A stretch of 36,891 bases of DNA. Origin: Clostridia bacterium (GTDB lineage: Bacteria; Bacillota; Limnochordia; DTU080; RSA5). The position numbers were made by a program, and so were the translations under genes. The notes below the pieces were generated by a model that was not told the DNA's origin, ran no database searches, and saw only the letters and a program-made list of their open reading frames with translations. Every line of letters starts with the position of its first letter. Position 1 is the first letter of the stretch. The stretch is taken from NCBI GenBank assembly GCA_002919235.1, contig PKEX01000004.1, positions 1 through 36,891 of the forward strand, in the 5' to 3' direction. This document shows, piece after piece, positions 31,427 to 36,891 of this stretch.

Positions 31427-31975
31427 GTGCTGACGCCGCGAGACATTCATGAAGCCGAGTTCAAGCGGGTGTGGAAAGGGTACGATCCCGACGAGGTCGA
31501 CGCGTTCTTGCAGCGAGTCCTCTCCGAGTACGAGAGCGTCTACAAGGAGAACGAGCGCCTGCGCCAGCGGATCCAGGAGCTCGAAGCGGAGCTGGCCGAG
31601 TACTCCCGCACGGAGGCGCAGATCGACGAGCTCCTCGCCCTCGCGAAGCAGACGGCCGCCGACGTCAAGGAAGCCGCCCAGCACGAGGCCGAATCGCTGC
31701 TCAAGGAGGCCAAGCTCAAGGCCCGGGAGATCGTCGCCGCGGCCGAGGCGAAGGCCCGCGCCGACGGCGCGCTCTTGGAACGGCTCCGCTTTGAGGGGCG
31801 GCAGTACCGCGCCGCGGTGGAGCGGGCGGCGGAGGACTTCCTGAGCCGCCTCGACGAGCTCCTGGCCTCCGTCGAACGGTGGCGGGAGGCGCCGGCAGTC
31901 CAAGAAGCCGCCAGCGCCTGGGACGACGGCGACGCGGGGGAACGGGACGGCGGGGATGCGGCGCCGTTTTCGTAA
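31427..31975 (+). CDS. divIVA: DivIVA family polar/septal scaffold
   Basis: A 182-residue coiled-coil protein. The N-terminal membrane-binding domain is LTPRDIHEAEFKRVWKGYDPDEVDAFLQRVLSEY, followed by heptad-rich coiled coil (residues about 35-160) and an acidic Gly/Asp tail. DivIVA senses negative membrane curvature at septa and poles and recruits partners such as MinJ, RacA or, in sporulation, chromosome-anchoring proteins. GTG at 31427 follows GAGGGGG at seven bases. It ends the division cluster. The ileS gene that follows divIVA in Bacillus is absent here; instead a convergent minus-strand block follows. Confidence 0.95.
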   Translation: MLTPRDIHEAEFKRVWKGYDPDEVDAFLQRVLSEYESVYKENERLRQRIQELEAELAEYSRTEAQIDELLALAKQTAADVKEAAQHEAESLLKEAKLKAREIVAAAEAKARADGALLERLRFEGRQYRAAVERAAEDFLSRLDELLASVERWREAPAVQEAASAWDDGDAGERDGGDAAPFS

Positions 31976-32002
31976 GACCCAAGACCCCACGCCCGGCCGG
32001 CA

Positions 32003-32048
32003 ATAAAAGAAGACCGTGAGATAGGCGGCGCCTGCCTCACGGCCTTCT
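32003..32048 (-). terminator. Terminator between divIVA and the ThuA-like gene
   Basis: AGAAG and CCGTGAG (32008-32020) pair with CTCACGG and CTTCT (32036-32048), with an inner AGGC/GCCT stem (32023-32033). On the minus strand the stem is followed by TTTTATTG, a good U-rich tail for the gene ending at 32103. On the plus strand the tail is not U-rich, though the hairpin could still help end divIVA transcripts. Confidence 0.65.
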
Positions 32049-32102
32049 CGATGCGTTTCGATCCCGTCTCGTACGGTGCCGGCGATGCGGCGAGAAGAGC
32101 GT

Positions 32103-32777
32103 TTACGGGGTCATCAAGGCCTCTTTCTTCCCTTCCGCCGCCCAGCGAAACCCTCGCCGCATGATCTCGAGGGTCTCCGGCATCTCCACGATGTTCGCCT
32201 GGTGGCCCAGGGAGCAGTAAAAGACCCGCCCTTTGCCCCAGTACTTGATCCAGACCACCGGCATGTCCACGGGCCCGTTGGGGACGTGAGGGCCGTCCAC
32301 CACCGGAAAGCGAGTGGTGGCCAGCACTTTGACCGCGGGGTCCACGTGCATGTAGTACTGCTCGCTCTTCACCTTGAAGTCCTCGAGCCCCTCGACGATG
32401 GGGTGCGAGCCTTTGACGATGTTCACGGTGTACTCGACGCCGTCGTTGCCGGGATGGGCGACCCACTGGCCCCCGGTCATGAACTGCCACTCGACGCACG
32501 TGCGAAAGGCGTCGCACATGCCGCCGTGGCATCCCGCAAGGCCGACGCCGGCGGCTACCGCTTCGGTGACCGCCTTCACTTGCGGCGGCGTGATCTCGCC
32601 CATGGTCCAGATGGGGATGATCAGGTCGTAAGCCAGCAGGTCCTTTTCGACGAAGACGTCCAGCGTGTGATAGACCTCCGCCTCGCCGCCCATCGCGACG
32701 ATCTCTCTCCTGAAAATCTCGGCCACCAGGTCGGGCTGGTGCCCGTCCCAGCCGCCCCAGACGATCAAAGCCTTCAA
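32103..32777 (-). CDS. ThuA-like domain protein
   Basis: A 224-residue protein with a class I glutamine amidotransferase-like fold of the ThuA (trehalose utilisation) type. Visible landmarks are LIVWGGWDGHQPDLVAEIF at the N-terminus, IIPIWTMGEITPPQVKAV, VAAGVGLAGCHGGM and YCSLGHQANIVEMPETLE at the C-terminus. The usual catalytic Cys of amidotransferases is not preserved as a nucleophile in this family, and substrate is uncertain; relatives occur in sugar utilisation operons. The TTG start has AAAAGGAGGG eight bases upstream. It lies downstream of the aconitase gene, which has its own terminator, so it is probably separately transcribed. No sugar genes are adjacent. Confidence 0.85.
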   Translation of the reverse strand: MKALIVWGGWDGHQPDLVAEIFRREIVAMGGEAEVYHTLDVFVEKDLLAYDLIIPIWTMGEITPPQVKAVTEAVAAGVGLAGCHGGMCDAFRTCVEWQFMTGGQWVAHPGNDGVEYTVNIVKGSHPIVEGLEDFKVKSEQYYMHVDPAVKVLATTRFPVVDGPHVPNGPVDMPVVWIKYWGKGRVFYCSLGHQANIVEMPETLEIMRRGFRWAAEGKKEALMTP

Positions 32778-32876
32778 CGCGAGCCCTCCTTTTCGCCACA
32801 GCATACATTCGGCCTCAAGCGGCGCGTACCTCCAAGGCAGGCAGCGGTCGCCCGGGAACATTCCGGCGGCCCGGCA

Positions 32877-32906
32877 GGAAAAAGACCGCCCACCGGGGGC
32901 GGTCTT
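32877..32906 (-). terminator. Intrinsic terminator of the aconitase gene
   Basis: AAGACCGCCC (32882-32891) pairs perfectly with GGGCGGTCTT (32897-32906) around a five-base loop. Read on the minus strand, the stem is followed by TTTTTCC. It lies 30 nt after the acnA stop at 32936. Confidence 0.85.
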
Positions 32907-32935
32907 GTCGCAAGTCGTTGAGCGCCGGCGGGCCG

Positions 32936-35614
<2,679 letters not shown>

Positions 35615-35655
35615 CCGTCTGCCTCCTTAACAGCCTCTACGCTCCCACGCATACC

Positions 35656-35661
35656 ATTATA
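35656..35661 (-). promoter_or_regulatory. Sigma-A -10 of the aconitase gene
   Basis: On the minus strand TATAAT reads from 35661 to 35656, inside an AT-rich island (35651-35672) that is conspicuous in this genome. It is 41 nt before the ATG at 35614. No good -35 is visible 16-18 nt upstream, so an activator or alternative contact may be needed. A second TATA-like stretch lies a few bases upstream. Confidence 0.45.
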
Positions 35662-35757
35662 CACTATACATCTCGGCGTCGCCTTTCGGCGTCCCGGGGG
35701 AGCGGGGCCGTACGGGGGCGGGCACGGGGTCCGGCGCGCCGCCCTGAGCCGGGAGGC

Positions 35758-36891
35758 TCACCCTTCCAGCAGCTGGCGGGGGCGCACCAGGAGGAGGACG
35801 GCTGCGAGCGCTGCGGCGGCCACGGCGGCTCCGGACAGGAACATGAGGAGGCGGCCGGCCCCCTGCACCAGGCCGAAGGCGGGGGGGCCCAGAGCGACCC
35901 CGAAGAACCGGACGGTGCCGTAGAGGGCGGTGACCAGCCCCCGTTCGCTGGCGTCCGTGGCGCCGGTGATGAGCGTGTTGAGGGCCGGAAGCTTCACGCC
36001 CACGCCCAGCCCGACCAGGGAGGACCAGGCGAGGAGCGCCCACAGCCCGCCCGAGAACGCCAGCGCCACGAGGCCCGCCGCAGCGGCTCCAAGGCCCACC
36101 GCCGCGGCCGGGAGCAGCCAGCCCTTGTTCCGCTGGAGCAGGATGCCGCTGGTGTACGACGTGAGGGCCATGACGCCTACGGGGATCGCCAATGCCAGAC
36201 CCTTGACGACCCCGGACAGGCCGAAGGCTGCCTCCAGCTCGTCCGAGACGAAGCTCAAGAGGCCGAAGAGGAGAAAAAGGCCCGCAGTCCCCGCAAGGTA
36301 CACCGCGGCCAGCGGTCCCACCTTTTCCCGCAGCGTGGATCCGAGAGCCCGCAGGTACTCCCGGGCGCTCCTCCGGGAGCGGCCGGGCCGGGACTCGGGG
36401 ACGAAGAGCCAGACGAGGCCGGCGATGGGAAGCGCGAGGAGGCCGTACGCGAAAAACGGCGCGTGCCAGGCCACGAGGCCCAGCGCCGCGCCGGCGATGG
36501 GACTGAGCAGCTTCCCGAAGCCGTTGGCGGCCTCCAGGATCCCCACTGCCTTGGGCAGTTCCCCGCCGGAAAACCAGTCGCCGGCCAGCGCCAGGGCGAT
36601 CTGGTAGGTGCCGCCGGCGCCGACTCCCTGCACGATGCGGCCGGCCAGGATCCAGGCGAAGGGACGCTCAGCCCACAGGGAGGCAAAGCCTGCGAGAAGC
36701 CCTCCGGCGCCGTAGAGGAGGAGAGCGGGGAAGATGATGCGCTTTCGCCCGATGTGGTCCGACAAGGCGCCGGCGAAGGGGATGACCAAGCCTGCGGGAA
36801 CGGAGAACGCCGTGACGAGGAGCCCCACCTGGAACTGGCTGAGCGAGAGCTCCCGTTCCAGCAGGGGAAAGACCGGGATGAGCATGGAGTT
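35758..36891 (-). CDS. MFS transporter (5' end beyond the window)
   Basis: At least 377 residues of a major facilitator superfamily protein, cut by the right edge. The frame is open past ATG at 36885 (two more codons visible), and residues before the first visible loop would be part of helix 1, so the true start is probably outside. The signature between helices 2 and 3, GALSDHIGRKRII, is complete. AGRIVQGVGAGG and NGFGKLLSPIAGAALG are typical of drug-efflux type members. A long central loop (PESRPGRSRRSAREYLRALG) separates the halves. The substrate is unknown; similarity is to multidrug or sugar-efflux MFS proteins in general. No terminator with a U-run follows. Confidence 0.85.
   Translation of the reverse strand, partial: NSMLIPVFPLLERELSLSQFQVGLLVTAFSVPAGLVIPFAGALSDHIGRKRIIFPALLLYGAGGLLAGFASLWAERPFAWILAGRIVQGVGAGGTYQIALALAGDWFSGGELPKAVGILEAANGFGKLLSPIAGAALGLVAWHAPFFAYGLLALPIAGLVWLFVPESRPGRSRRSAREYLRALGSTLREKVGPLAAVYLAGTAGLFLLFGLLSFVSDELEAAFGLSGVVKGLALAIPVGVMALTSYTSGILLQRNKGWLLPAAAVGLGAAAAGLVALAFSGGLWALLAWSSLVGLGVGVKLPALNTLITGATDASERGLVTALYGTVRFFGVALGPPAFGLVQGAGRLLMFLSGAAVAAAALAAVLLLVRPRQLLEG

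Noticed and set aside
32811-32818. CATACATT on the plus strand as a sigma-E -10
   Set aside because: It points toward no plus-strand gene. The flanking genes run on the minus strand.
35745-35760. Short inverted repeat at the MFS stop as a terminator
   Set aside because: The stem is about five pairs, overlaps the stop codon and has no U-run on the minus strand.

Overview
The window is a very GC-rich (roughly 70%) chromosomal segment from an endospore-forming Bacillota (Firmicutes). It carries dipicolinate synthase (dpsA/dpsB), the sleB-ypeB germination pair, ymxH, tepA-ylzJ, ylmE-sepF-ylmG-ylmH-divIVA, spore-type polysaccharide deacetylases and a spore-type GH18 hydrolase. High GC, frequent GTG/TTG starts with strong Shine-Dalgarno (SD) sites and four-base GTGA stop/start overlaps suggest a high-GC clostridial or Symbiobacterium/Thermaerobacter/Limnochordia-like lineage; the species cannot be fixed from the sequence. 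No tRNA, rRNA, CRISPR array, insertion sequence or prophage was seen.

Layout. (1) 1-4112: end of a SteB/MctB-like protein, a GT2 glycosyltransferase and a MraY-like GT4 enzyme in overlapping order, then a DinG-type helicase. (2) 4174-9943: PdaB-like and YlxY-like deacetylases, a divergent SH3-GH18 hydrolase, then mlpA, dut, ymxH and a glycine-rich stress-type protein. (3) 9948-18985: a sigma-A promoter and lysine riboswitch with terminator before dapB, then dpsA-dpsB-asd-dapG-dapA, an RNase J gene, tepA and ylzJ. This resembles the Bacillus spoVF-asd-dapG-dapA-rnjB-tepA-ylzJ order, but the usual ftsK/spoIIIE does not follow. (4) 19100-22668: a YuzD-like thioredoxin-fold gene whose CxxC motif reads Cys-Tyr-Gly-UGA, a SPOCS-like protein, a CAP-domain secreted protein, a glycosyltransferase and a cysteine-rich probable coat protein. 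(5) 22752-28237: back-to-back candidate sporulation promoters, sleB-ypeB, a Na+/Pi symporter, uppP and a HlyD-like adaptor. (6) 28317-31975: ylmE-sepF-proC-ylmG-ylmH-divIVA (division and growth). (7) 32003-36891, minus strand: ThuA-like protein, aconitase and a truncated MFS transporter.

How the parts connect. The dap/dps block makes diaminopimelate, lysine and dipicolinate. The riboswitch should throttle dapB when lysine is plentiful, while a sigma-K-like promoter just before dpsA could drive dipicolinate synthesis and the downstream genes in the mother cell regardless of lysine. SleB/YpeB, the GH18 enzyme and the deacetylases act on spore or vegetative peptidoglycan; UppP recycles the lipid carrier.

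The most notable item is the candidate selenoprotein at 19100-19549. An in-frame UGA sits at the second redox position of a CxxC motif, and a small hairpin starting 10 nt after it (apical loop 16 nt after it) fits the bacterial SECIS pattern. A standard gene caller would begin the gene downstream at 19196 and lose the redox centre.
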